Source of the DNA: Gorillibacterium timonense | GTDB lineage: Bacteria; Bacillota; Bacilli; Paenibacillales; NBRC-103111 | DNA: 64,000 bases | Reading direction: 5' to 3' | Assembly: GCF_001457415.1 (NCBI RefSeq) | Contig: NZ_LN881721.1 | Location: 62,001-126,000 of the forward strand | Shown: positions 44,197 through 52,741 of the stretch, one piece after another | How positions within the stretch are numbered: position 1 is the stretch's first letter | How the letters are laid out: every line of letters begins with the position of its first letter | Notes under the pieces: model-generated | Told to the model about the DNA's origin: nothing | Seen by the model: only the letters and a program-made list of their open reading frames with translations | Database searches by the model: none | Translations under genes and position numbers: made by a program

Positions 44197-44535
44197 GTGA
44201 ATGATGTAAATTGCTTACTTAAACAATTGGGAATTTACGTTATAATCTACATAAATAATCATGCAGTACTAGAATATGAACTAAGAAAAGTAGAAGAACT
44301 TGAACAAGAAGGGCAAAAACGGTGGTGGAAAAGATTTTGTTTAGGTCTATTTGGTAAATTAATCATTAAAGTCCTTGAGGGGGATGTTAGGTCATCAATC
44401 AAAAAAAATTCTGACAGACAAAAGATAAACCCACTCCATAAGATCTTAGAAAGGTGGAGGGATATTCTAATTGTAAAGTTAGAGAGAAAACAGCTTCACA
44501 TTCACAGTACAAGTGGGGACGCTACTATTTGTTAA
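44197..44535 (+). CDS. Hypothetical protein in the defence island
   Basis: 112 residues from GTG 44197 behind AAGGAAG. Basic, with a Trp-rich helix (QKRWWKRFCLGLFGKLIIKVLEGD) that may touch the membrane and a Lys/Arg-rich C-terminus. Not recognised. It lies between the toxin-antitoxin unit and the Thoeris genes, 115 bases before the latter, and is AT-rich like them. It might be a degraded gene or a third component. Confidence 0.45.
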   Translation: MNDVNCLLKQLGIYVIIYINNHAVLEYELRKVEELEQEGQKRWWKRFCLGLFGKLIIKVLEGDVRSSIKKNSDRQKINPLHKILERWRDILIVKLERKQLHIHSTSGDATIC

Positions 44536-44650
44536 ATTGCACGGTTTATTCATAACTGGAACTTCGTTTTGTCTAGGAGAAGACAAGGAATATTAGAGGA
44601 TTTTCGGTTATGTAAGGATTTTTTTAACATTTGTCTAAAGGGTGAATTCT

Positions 44651-45478
44651 ATGAAACAAAAAGTTGCACTTATTGATAGACGTTTAATAACTGATTTTCT
44701 CTACATATTGTCACCAGTCAGTGTCGTGTTTTCATTCTTTTCTATCGTGCTTGATGTAGCCGAAAAAGAAAAGGTTATAGTTAGTGTTTCAATAGTGGCT
44801 ATTTTATTTGCGACTTATCTACTGTTATGGATTAGAGCCAATACACTATCGAAAGTTGAATTTAGTGTTGATAATTCATATGTAGTTGTAAAAGTTGGGG
44901 ATATTTTTAAAGAACAAGGATATAAGGTGATTGGATTTAATGAGTACTTCGACACGATAGTAGATAATAAAATAATATCAGAGAATACGTTGAATGGAAT
45001 TTTCTTAAACGAAGTGGAAACTGATATTAACCAATTAGATAGCTTAATCGAAACAGACGGTGTGTTAAGGGAGAAACTAATTGAAATTAATGAGAAGAGA
45101 GCTCATGGTAAAAAGAATAAATTTAGATTAGGGAGCATTATTCAATACGGCGAATATTTATTAACAGCATTTTCAAAGTTTGATGATGATAATCGAGCAT
45201 ATTTATGTATGAATGATTACGTCAACTTCTTGCTAAATTTTTGGAATGAGATAGACATTATTTATGCAGGGAAATCGGTTTCGGTACCGCTTATGGGTTC
45301 TGGGGTTACTAGATTTAAAGGGTTCAGCAATATTACGGACCAAGAATTATTAGAATTGCTCTTGTGGTCCTTTAAGATCAGTAGAATCAAGTTTTCATAT
45401 CCTTCTAAAATAACAATCGTTATACATGAGTCTAGAAAGGATAGAATTAATTTCTACAAATTGAAAGGAGTAGTCTGA
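44651..45478 (+). CDS. thsA: Thoeris ThsA-like effector, TM-macro type (DUF6430)
   Basis: 275 residues. Two hydrophobic segments near the N-terminus (about 15-36 and 42-62) precede a macro-like domain of the DUF6430/ThsA_Macro family (VVVKVGDIFKEQGYKVIGFNEYFDTIVDN...IISENTLNGIF; SVSVPLMGSGVTRFKGFSNITDQELLELLL). This is the type II Thoeris effector layout: the macro domain binds an ADP-ribose-type signal from the TIR partner and the TM part damages the membrane, aborting infection. ATG 44651 follows AAAGGGTG. Its stop overlaps the TIR gene's start by one base. Confidence 0.82.
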   Translation: MKQKVALIDRRLITDFLYILSPVSVVFSFFSIVLDVAEKEKVIVSVSIVAILFATYLLLWIRANTLSKVEFSVDNSYVVVKVGDIFKEQGYKVIGFNEYFDTIVDNKIISENTLNGIFLNEVETDINQLDSLIETDGVLREKLIEINEKRAHGKKNKFRLGSIIQYGEYLLTAFSKFDDDNRAYLCMNDYVNFLLNFWNEIDIIYAGKSVSVPLMGSGVTRFKGFSNITDQELLELLLWSFKISRIKFSYPSKITIVIHESRKDRINFYKLKGVV

Positions 45479-46038
45479 TGGCATATCGAAACGGAACGTA
45501 TGTCGCTTTTGATGGAAATGCAACTACAAATCCAACTGAGGGCGATATGAAGTACTATGGGTTATTACAGAAGTGGAATCATTCGAATGGATTTCAATTA
45601 AGCTTTAGCGACAGTCATAAAAAAACATACCAGGTCAGAGATAGTAGCACAATAGCAACACTAAAATCGAGGTTATTAGAGCGAATGAGGAGTTCAAAGA
45701 ACATGCTACTAATTATCTCTAAGGATACAAATTGGGATAGAGGTATGTTGAATTTCGAAATTGAGAAGGCTGTCGATTTTTATGAAATTCCAATCATTGT
45801 GGCATACCCAGAATATAAATCTATATTGAACCCGAACTCTCACAAAGAAAAGTGGCCAAAAGCCCTATATGAGAGAATAGGGAATAATACCGCTAAATGC
45901 ATTCATGTTGCATTTAAAGAAAAGGCCATTGCAGCAGCAGTTTCTCAATTTAGTACTCATAATAAAGAGAATCAGCTTACTTCATCGCTACATTACTACG
46001 GTGAAGAGGTGTACAAAAACTGGGGATACATAGATTAG
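45478..46038 (+). CDS. thsB: Thoeris ThsB-like TIR protein
   Basis: 186 residues of the ThsB/DUF1863 TIR-like family: TYVAFDGNATTNPTEGDMKYYGLLQKW, FSDSHKKTYQVRDSSTIATLKSRLLERMRSSKNMLLIIS, and LNFEIEKAVDFYEIPIIVAYPEY with the conserved catalytic Glu of TIR NADases (FEIEKA). On phage infection such proteins convert NAD+ into a cyclic or histidine-linked ADPR signal for ThsA; type II systems use the histidine-linked form. AAAGGAG precedes ATG 45478. Only one ThsB copy is present. Confidence 0.85.
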   Translation: MAYRNGTYVAFDGNATTNPTEGDMKYYGLLQKWNHSNGFQLSFSDSHKKTYQVRDSSTIATLKSRLLERMRSSKNMLLIISKDTNWDRGMLNFEIEKAVDFYEIPIIVAYPEYKSILNPNSHKEKWPKALYERIGNNTAKCIHVAFKEKAIAAAVSQFSTHNKENQLTSSLHYYGEEVYKNWGYID

Positions 46039-46075
46039 AAAATATATCGACCTATTTGGGATATTTATTATAAAG

Positions 46076-46096
46076 TCTAGAAAATTAGTTTCTAGA
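46076..46096 (+). promoter_or_regulatory. Hairpin at the ribosome site of the third defence gene
   Basis: Perfect 8-bp stem TCTAGAAA-ATTAG-TTTCTAGA. The right arm overlaps the ribosome site AGAGGTG (46094-46100) for ATG 46110, so it may limit its translation. Confidence 0.45.
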
Positions 46097-46109
46097 GGTG
46101 ATTAGGATC

Positions 46110-48875
46110 ATGTTGTTTATCGAGGATAAAATAAAAGTTTTTATAAGTTCGAAATGCGGTGTGGAGAATTACGATTTAATTAGATGCTCTATCAAGCAGT
46201 TGCTAGAGGCAACAGGCATAATTAAAACATATATTTTTGAAGAGAGTGCTGCAGCATCAAACTGTACGCAAGATACGTATTTAAATAAACTGGAAGAATG
46301 CCATGTTGTATTATTTCTTATAGATAATGAAAGCGCTATAACCGAAGGGGTAATGAAAGAATGGAAGTATTCTAGAGAAATACAAAAAAAGGCTATTTAT
46401 TTGTTTTGCAATAACCCAACTAAACCAAGTACTAGCATTGAAAATGAACTTAAAGGACCTCAAGGTGCTAAGTATAGGATTATCCCAAACTTTAAGGATT
46501 TTATTCGAGAAGGGTATCAGTCCGTAATTATTGATATTCTGAATATATATACTATCTATTCTAGGAATGGACTTACATTGACCCATCAACTATCTGTGGA
46601 AGAACATCAAGAGGAAAAAATGTCTTATTCAATTAGTGGTGATAAGCAGGGGCTTTTTTTTGGAAAACAAAAAAATCATGATTTCCCTCTAACATATAGC
46701 TACTTTGATAATATGGAGGGGGAGGGCACGGAATACTTAGGACAAACAAATCAACTGGATCAGTTTGCTTATCAATTCATAAAAGTAATACATGGAGAAG
46801 GTAAATATGATCCATCAAATTTGACACTACCTGAGGAAGACTTTCAAAAAATGCACTCTGAAGAACTTACAAGAGCAGTATTAATTCGCTGGAGAGCTGT
46901 TCGGCGTGTCTATGAAGGTAAGGTTGATGATGCAGTACAAATGCTAGAAGAAGCATATTTATTTGCTTGTGACAATAAACTTCCTTACTGGTTTACAGAC
47001 GATATATTAATCGACAAGAGAAATTTAGAAATGAAGACTAAGGGGCACTCATATGATTATAGTGAAGGTGGCGCACAAAGTGAGCTTCAAAAACGTTCTC
47101 ATGTCCTCCATTATCCTTTATTAGATAGAACAGAAGGAAATACGTATAGAGCTATATTAAAGGAACTTTACGAATTGAATACTCAGAGTCCATATACAAA
47201 AAGGTTTGGCACTGGGTTAAGAAGTGTTATTGACCAAATAAGACGAAGTTATATTATTTCGGTTTGTTATGGTTCTTTAACTCATATGTTAGGTATTAAT
47301 GAGCTGCTGTATAAAACTTTTTACTATTTCTCAAGGGAATATGACGAATATCAGTGGAAATTTTTATGTTTTAAATTTTGTATTCTTAATAATGATATAA
47401 AATCCTTAGAAAAAGTATATCGACGTAGCAACGATATAATTGCCACCTGTAGTTTTGGTAGGATTAAAGAGTTATATAAACTTGCCGATACAATACCACA
47501 CACACCAGAAAGGCACCTTTTAAAGATTAAATTAATTGAATTATTAGGATACTATTTTTCTGATGAAGACTATAACAATATTCATAGTGAGTTGTTTAAA
47601 ATAATCGATGAGTGGCTTGCTGATGTAACTCCAAATATTAATCTCTCATCTGCAGTGTCTAGTTGCATAAAAGCTAATATGAGTAGAGTTGATCATGAGT
47701 CGGTAGTGGCAAGGGCACTTATTATACTGAATAATAAGCAATATAGATTCTTTGATGATTTCTTTTCAACCTTAATCGAAATAGATTGGGTAAAAGTTAA
47801 CCCTGAAACACATGTAATGGTTGTTGAGCAGCTAACTAACATTATTAAAGATCCAAATTTAAGAGGAAGATATAGAAGTTTACCCAATCTAGTGGTAACA
47901 ATGCGATTGAAGTGTAACCAACTTAAACAATGGGATACCTTTATTAGTAATAATTGGTCTACCTTTTTTAAAACTCATTACAAATTGGAAATATCTGAAC
48001 GGACACCTCAAAACGATGAGGCATTCTTATTTAGTTGTATAGAGGAGATTAGAGAAAGAAATCAACATCAAGGAAGGGGGGGGAGTTATTCTTCTTACGC
48101 AAGTCATCCTTTCAAAACGATGAGAAATATATTATTGGGTTCAAATGTAATTATAGATGCCGATAAATTGCTTGATGAACTAATCTTGGTATCAACTCAA
48201 GTTCTTATAAATCCTAAGCAAACAACTGAAGAGAAGATAGAAGCTACACAATTCATCTTATTCTTGAGAGGTATTTGTAATAAGCAAGAAATATCCGACT
48301 TAAAGTGGAGTGCATTTTCAAGGGAAATAACTAACGAATACTTAAATGTGTGCTCCTCCTTTGAGGATGGTTTTTTTAACCGTATGACAGAATTTACTCT
48401 TAGAACGAACTTGCTATTTTTGAGAGAGATGTTGGGAAAAGATATCAGTATAGAGTTATTCGAAATAATCGCCATGCATTATAATGCAAGTCCCTATGAC
48501 AACATCCAACTTTTAACTTCCATAGAGATATACATGGAATACTGTGATTTGAGTAATATTAGAAATAATCCCTACTTTTCTGCAGTTCTTCAGCTTGTTT
48601 TGTCACATGTCAGGAATAATAATCTTGAATTAAAAGTACTTGCAACAAAATGCTTAGTTAGAATGATGAAATCGGAATACTCTGATATTGTATCGAAATC
48701 GTTATCTTACATAGTGAATGATGCTGATTACAGATTGAAAATATTAGTGATAAGGGGGGGTAAGGAAAGTCAAAACCAGGGGTATAGAATGGTCTTAGAA
48801 AAGTTGATTACAGACAATCATTATTTAGTTCGTCAGTTCGCGAGGGATGTACTTAGAGAGGGGCAAAAAAGTTGA
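46110..48875 (+). CDS. Large DUF4062-like protein, third gene of the Thoeris operon
   Basis: 921 residues. The first ~110 residues resemble DUF4062 (KIKVFISSKCGVENYDLIR...ECHVVLFLIDNESAITEGVMKEWKYSREIQKKAIYLF), a Rossmann-like domain often at the start of NLR-like and repeat proteins. The rest is alpha-helical without P-loop or nuclease motifs; the C-terminal ~200 residues (LELKVLATKCLVRMMKSEYSDIVSKSLSYIVND...LVRQFARDVL) look like HEAT-type repeats. It starts 71 bases after ThsB, shares its AT-rich composition and ends at a strong terminator, so it is probably co-transcribed. A sensor, scaffold or second effector role is inference. ATG 46110 has AGAGGTG upstream. Confidence 0.65.
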   Translation: MLFIEDKIKVFISSKCGVENYDLIRCSIKQLLEATGIIKTYIFEESAAASNCTQDTYLNKLEECHVVLFLIDNESAITEGVMKEWKYSREIQKKAIYLFCNNPTKPSTSIENELKGPQGAKYRIIPNFKDFIREGYQSVIIDILNIYTIYSRNGLTLTHQLSVEEHQEEKMSYSISGDKQGLFFGKQKNHDFPLTYSYFDNMEGEGTEYLGQTNQLDQFAYQFIKVIHGEGKYDPSNLTLPEEDFQKMHSEELTRAVLIRWRAVRRVYEGKVDDAVQMLEEAYLFACDNKLPYWFTDDILIDKRNLEMKTKGHSYDYSEGGAQSELQKRSHVLHYPLLDRTEGNTYRAILKELYELNTQSPYTKRFGTGLRSVIDQIRRSYIISVCYGSLTHMLGINELLYKTFYYFSREYDEYQWKFLCFKFCILNNDIKSLEKVYRRSNDIIATCSFGRIKELYKLADTIPHTPERHLLKIKLIELLGYYFSDEDYNNIHSELFKIIDEWLADVTPNINLSSAVSSCIKANMSRVDHESVVARALIILNNKQYRFFDDFFSTLIEIDWVKVNPETHVMVVEQLTNIIKDPNLRGRYRSLPNLVVTMRLKCNQLKQWDTFISNNWSTFFKTHYKLEISERTPQNDEAFLFSCIEEIRERNQHQGRGGSYSSYASHPFKTMRNILLGSNVIIDADKLLDELILVSTQVLINPKQTTEEKIEATQFILFLRGICNKQEISDLKWSAFSREITNEYLNVCSSFEDGFFNRMTEFTLRTNLLFLREMLGKDISIELFEIIAMHYNASPYDNIQLLTSIEIYMEYCDLSNIRNNPYFSAVLQLVLSHVRNNNLELKVLATKCLVRMMKSEYSDIVSKSLSYIVNDADYRLKILVIRGGKESQNQGYRMVLEKLITDNHYLVRQFARDVLREGQKS

Positions 48876-48885
48876 AAATTATTAA

Positions 48886-48928
48886 CAAGGAGAGAGCTAC
48901 GATTAATAGCTCTCTCCTTGGTTTTTTG
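48886..48928 (+). terminator. Strong terminator closing the defence island
   Basis: Perfect 14-bp stem CAAGGAGAGAGCTA/TAGCTCTCTCCTTG followed by GTTTTTTG, 10 bases after the stop of the large third gene. Confidence 0.92.
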
Positions 48929-48973
48929 TAGATACAACGATTTTTGTTTCGCATTCTAACAAGTATCTAAAAC

Positions 48974-49213
48974 CTATTCCCCATACTCCCGCTCAATCAA
49001 CCTAAAAAAATCCGAAGGCTTTATCTCCAGCCCCTTGCAGAGAATGAACAGTTTCGTAACAGAAGGCTCGTTTCGTCCAACTTCGATCATGGATATGTAG
49101 GAGCGGTCCACGTTGCACAGGTCGGCTAGGTCCTCTTGGGTAAGGTCTTGGCGTAGGCGGAGCGCTTTGACGGTTTTGCCGATCACTTGTTTGAGCGACT
49201 GGGCTTCATTCAA
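48974..49213 (-). CDS. XRE-family small HTH regulator, second module copy
   Basis: 79 residues from TTG 49213, with AAAAGGAG 8 bases upstream. One XRE domain (LKQVIGKTVKALRLRQDLTQEDLADLCNVDRSYISMIEVGRNEPSVTKLFILCKGLEIKPSDFF). Divergent from the small acidic gene at 49338, exactly as the XRE gene at 6385 faces 6774. The two XRE proteins themselves are only distantly alike. Confidence 0.82.
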   Translation of the reverse strand: MNEAQSLKQVIGKTVKALRLRQDLTQEDLADLCNVDRSYISMIEVGRNEPSVTKLFILCKGLEIKPSDFFRLIEREYGE

Positions 49214-49337
49214 GGAAAAATCTCCTTTTACGCCTATTATCATTCTGATATAATGAAATCCACAGATAAAGTATTCAACAAAAAGGATAAATTATACAAA
49301 ATGAACACAACAAAACAGCCACAAAGGAGGAACCCAC

Positions 49338-49631
49338 ATGACGAGTACCTGTGACGTGTACGAAAAGCTGGTGGACGAGGAAGACGAGCTGCTGGCGAAG
49401 ATTGAGCTTTGCGAAGGCTGCCAGTGGTCGCTGTTGGAGTATGTCAGTCGGTATGGAGAGATGGGGAGGGCCATCGGGGAGGAAATCATCACGAATATCC
49501 ATCACATCGAACAGGATCTGCGGACCGAGCTACTGCATTTGCGCTTGGAGAAGGGATTTTTGGCCGAGACGATGAAGAAAGGAGAGTCACGTTTACCGGA
49601 GGAGGAAGGCGATATGACCGCCGCTCTATAA
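49338..49631 (+). CDS. Small acidic protein, paralogue of the gene at 6774
   Basis: 97 residues (DVYEKLVDEEDELLAKIELCEGCQWSLLEYVSRYGEMG...), about 80% identical by eye to the 6774 product over 80 residues, including the CxxC pair and flanking Trp. AAAGGAGG precedes ATG 49338, and the promoter-proximal DNA is also similar (ACAACAAAAC...AAGGAGGAA). Function unknown. It is high-GC like the host genome, in contrast to the island it borders. Confidence 0.75.
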   Translation: MTSTCDVYEKLVDEEDELLAKIELCEGCQWSLLEYVSRYGEMGRAIGEEIITNIHHIEQDLRTELLHLRLEKGFLAETMKKGESRLPEEEGDMTAAL

Positions 49632-49853
49632 TTCGAAGCTTCACCGATAACCTACTTACATAAGCTTTTGCTACTATGCACAACTTTCCCAACAGCCTTG
49701 TCGATGCTTTTTATTCCATACCTTTATCACGTAGTCTTACTGAATCTTTGCATTCACCCTCAGCCTTACCTCAGCCACCCAAACTCAAGAAGAACCGTCG
49801 AGAACACCCTAAACCCCGAATGCTATCCTTCAGAGGAAAGGAGGTTCATCCCC

Positions 49854-51209
49854 ATGGAATCAGCAAGAAGCATTCAAGCCGTCCTCGATTATATCGAGGA
49901 GAACATCGAGGAGCCGATCGACAGTGACAGCTTGGCGGAGCAGGCGGCTTTTTCCAAGTCGCAATTCTTCAAGTGGTTCACCCATTACACCGGGCAGACG
50001 CCAATGAATTACGTCATTCGCCGGAAGCTGCATGCTGCGTCCAAGCGCATGCTGGCTGCGGAGGAGAACATTGTTGACCTGGCTTACCTCTACGGGTTCG
50101 AGTCGCATGAGGGGTTTAGCCGGGCCTTCAAGCGCACCTATGGCGTGACTCCTCAGAGCTACCGCAAGCGCGGCTATACGTTCCAGGAGATGAAGATGGC
50201 CTCCATTCGGAATTCTTTTGAGAGGGGAGACCGAAGGATGGACGTGCAAGTGGTGGAGAAGCCTACGCTGTATCTGCTCGGAATCGAGCGGTTCATCGGC
50301 ACAGGAGAGGGACAGAGGAGCTTTGCGCAAGTTTGGGACGATTATTACCAAGGCTGGGAGCGCTTGTTTGGACAAGTGAAGAATCGGGTTCGACCGGAGG
50401 ACGACGAAGAGGTGGCGCTTAGCTTGTATGATGCGGACGGGACGCTTCGGTATTTTGTCGGCTTCGAGGTGGAGGGGCTGGATCAGGTGCCAGCGGGTGC
50501 GGTCGGAATGGAGATTCCGCCGTTGCTCTATGCCAAGGCAACTCACACGGGGCCAATTGCGGAGACGCTGGGCGAAACGATCGGGTACGTGTACGGGGAG
50601 TGGTTCGAGAGCCAGACCTTTCTGACCGCTCACTTGCCTGATACGCCCTTTGCCGTGATGGAGGTGTATGACAAGCGCTGCACCGTCGCCCCGCCGGAGA
50701 TGGACATCTTCATCCCGATCAGGAGGCCGACCGAGAATCGGATCATCGAATTGCCCTCCCGCGAAGCGGTGTATTACCGCGCCGTAGGCGATGACCTCGG
50801 GAAGCTGAAATATGAGGCGATGGATGCCATATTGAATTGGGTGGAGCGAAACGGCTTGGCGAATGGGCCGCAGGTGAAGCTGGGTGTCCGGTACGGGGAG
50901 ACGGAGGAGCAGGAGTCGTTTTGCGAGGTGTTCTTCGATCTTACCGATGAGCCGACAGGCTGGGCTGAGACGGAGAAGGAGAAGGTCAAGAGGAAGACGT
51001 ACAGCGGCGGGACTTATGCGGTGTCTCCGGGGGTTCATCATTTTCTGGAGAAGGACTGGCGGGCCTTCATTCGCTGGATTGAGCAGGGTGGCGAGTATCG
51101 CCCCTGTTGGGAAGGGTTTGAGGAGTTCCACATCAAGGACGGCCGGGTGAGCTTCTACACAGAGCTGTGCTTTTATCAGAAGGTGGAACGGATCGGCGGG
51201 GAAGCGTAA
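49854..51209 (+). CDS. AraC regulator with C-terminal GyrI-like effector-binding domains
   Basis: 451 residues. The N-terminal double HTH_18 (IDSDSLAEQAAFSKSQFFKWFTHYTGQTPMNYVIRRKLHAAS; LYGFESHEGFSRAFKRTYGVTP) resembles MarA/Rob. It is followed by two tandem AraC-effector/GyrI-like domains (about 120-280 and 290-450) that bind small hydrophobic molecules. ATG 49854 follows AGGAGG by 9 bases; the upstream frame to 49668 lacks a site. Probably a drug- or metabolite-responsive activator; targets not identified. Confidence 0.82.
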   Translation: MESARSIQAVLDYIEENIEEPIDSDSLAEQAAFSKSQFFKWFTHYTGQTPMNYVIRRKLHAASKRMLAAEENIVDLAYLYGFESHEGFSRAFKRTYGVTPQSYRKRGYTFQEMKMASIRNSFERGDRRMDVQVVEKPTLYLLGIERFIGTGEGQRSFAQVWDDYYQGWERLFGQVKNRVRPEDDEEVALSLYDADGTLRYFVGFEVEGLDQVPAGAVGMEIPPLLYAKATHTGPIAETLGETIGYVYGEWFESQTFLTAHLPDTPFAVMEVYDKRCTVAPPEMDIFIPIRRPTENRIIELPSREAVYYRAVGDDLGKLKYEAMDAILNWVERNGLANGPQVKLGVRYGETEEQESFCEVFFDLTDEPTGWAETEKEKVKRKTYSGGTYAVSPGVHHFLEKDWRAFIRWIEQGGEYRPCWEGFEEFHIKDGRVSFYTELCFYQKVERIGGEA

Positions 51210-51385
51210 CCTAATGAACAACAGGCATCTGGATAAAAAGAAGCACGCACGAACAGGAAACCATTCGGCTACACCTTTACAGAATGCTTCCCCGGATCTC
51301 CTTTCAAAATCAGAACATATGGGGAAACCCTGACACGGGGGGATGACCCCTTCCACCACTGAGGCGGAAGAGGCTCCTCGTACAT

Positions 51386-52501
51386 CTAAACGATCATATC
51401 CCCGATACCCGTTCTTTCAATATCGGACTTCATCATGAATAGCGGTTTAAACTTCGTGTAGTGGTCTGCCCAGATTAAAATGTCTTCGTTCGTAACAAAT
51501 TGATCGACGGCTCCGGATAGCTCCATTTGCTTAAGCTCTTCAGGGAGTGAAGCGAATAGAGCTTCTTCTATGCTTTTATAGGAGTAGGTTTGCATCCCTC
51601 TTGCATAAGGGGGAGGGGGCTGAAGGGTGAGTGGTTCGGTTAGCTTTAACTCATTATGCTGGACGAATAATTGATCCAATACCATCTCAATTTGCTCAAC
51701 GGCCCTAGGGATGGAAATCTCCATCAAAGCACCCTCGAGCTGCTTGCCCATTTGATCGGCCAGCGGGCTTATTTGGGAAAGCTCTCTCGAAATCCATTTG
51801 TACGTGCCGGGGCGGTACTTCTTATGGTAGAGGAAAATCAGTTGAACGGCCTTCTCCACCATTCGGTTAATGACGAGTCTGGCGGACAAAGATTCGCCTC
51901 TTCGATCCGTTAGCCTGGCTACACGGAGAAGAGAAAACGAACTCCAGGCATTCTTCAATTTGAATCGCCAAACCTCATCGGGTAAATAGGACAAGGTTTC
52001 TCGCATTTGCGAAATGTCGCCAACGGGGTCTGTAAAAATCCTCCCCCGCGTCCACTCCAGCAGCTTTTGCTCCGGGATGACAAGCCAGTCAAGCATGGAG
52101 GGGCGAGAGGATTGCAACCCCAATTGAATTCTCCTATGCCGTTGAACCGTCGTGATGGCGACATGATGCAGGTTGGTACTGCCGTTATAAGGGATCAATA
52201 CCTCATTACAGTCATCCAATGAAAACCGAACCGGAAATCCTTTATAAGTAAACGGTAATTCTTCATGAAGAGCTTCGTTCAGGAGAGCGGCAACCTCATC
52301 GTAATCCGATTCCAGCAACCACAGATGGCATCTTGCCCCCCACTCGTGATCCCTCGATAAAGCATCATCATGGCCAAGGACATCGGAGCCATAGCCAATT
52401 AATCCTGCCGCATGTCGTTCCAGTAAGGTTGGGAAACGCCTCTCCAGGATGGGTCGAACCATCTCCCAATAAAACTGCTCACTCAAGTCTAATCCCTTCA
52501 T
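51386..52501 (-). CDS. DUF4037 nucleotidyltransferase-fold protein
   Basis: 371 residues. The N-terminal nucleotidyltransferase signature GYGSDVLGHDDALSRDHEW (about 38-56) matches DUF4037, with Asp residues for metal binding, followed by a helical domain. Such proteins are MNT/kanamycin-nucleotidyltransferase-like; substrate unknown. ATG 52501 follows GGAG by 7 bases, better than 52519. Confidence 0.8.
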   Translation of the reverse strand: MKGLDLSEQFYWEMVRPILERRFPTLLERHAAGLIGYGSDVLGHDDALSRDHEWGARCHLWLLESDYDEVAALLNEALHEELPFTYKGFPVRFSLDDCNEVLIPYNGSTNLHHVAITTVQRHRRIQLGLQSSRPSMLDWLVIPEQKLLEWTRGRIFTDPVGDISQMRETLSYLPDEVWRFKLKNAWSSFSLLRVARLTDRRGESLSARLVINRMVEKAVQLIFLYHKKYRPGTYKWISRELSQISPLADQMGKQLEGALMEISIPRAVEQIEMVLDQLFVQHNELKLTEPLTLQPPPPYARGMQTYSYKSIEEALFASLPEELKQMELSGAVDQFVTNEDILIWADHYTKFKPLFMMKSDIERTGIGDMIV

Positions 52502-52563
52502 GGGTATACTCCATTTCATGCTAAGGCGCGCACCTGCATTGTTTTTACCGGTGGTATAATCGT

Positions 52564-52705
52564 AACAGTCTACCCAAAAATTACTAGACTGTTTCTTTCG
52601 CTTCGGTTATCATTTAGATTGAAGTCTTGGTAAAAATCCAGACTCCTCGAAAACTTGATTAAGCTTATTCATCCAGAACAAGACACCGTTGTCTTGTTTT
52701 TTATT
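52564..52705 (+). promoter_or_regulatory. Two hairpins upstream of the DUF5694 gene (possible leader attenuator)
   Basis: AACAGTCTA/TAGACTGTT (52564-52593) followed by TCTTT, and AACAAGACA-CCGT-TGTCTTGTT (52677-52698) followed by TTTTATTTT. The second is a strong plus-strand terminator only 37 bases before ATG 52742. No plus-strand gene ends nearby, so it should act on a leader or small RNA; TATAAT at 52555 could be its -10. Confidence 0.5.
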
Positions 52706-52741
52706 TTGCCTTCTCCACCATGACCCTAATGGAGTGATCAA

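Noticed and set aside
49860-51359. 499-codon minus-strand frame
   Set aside because: It is antisense to the well-supported AraC regulator gene, with His/Pro/Leu-rich composition typical of a shadow frame in GC-rich DNA.
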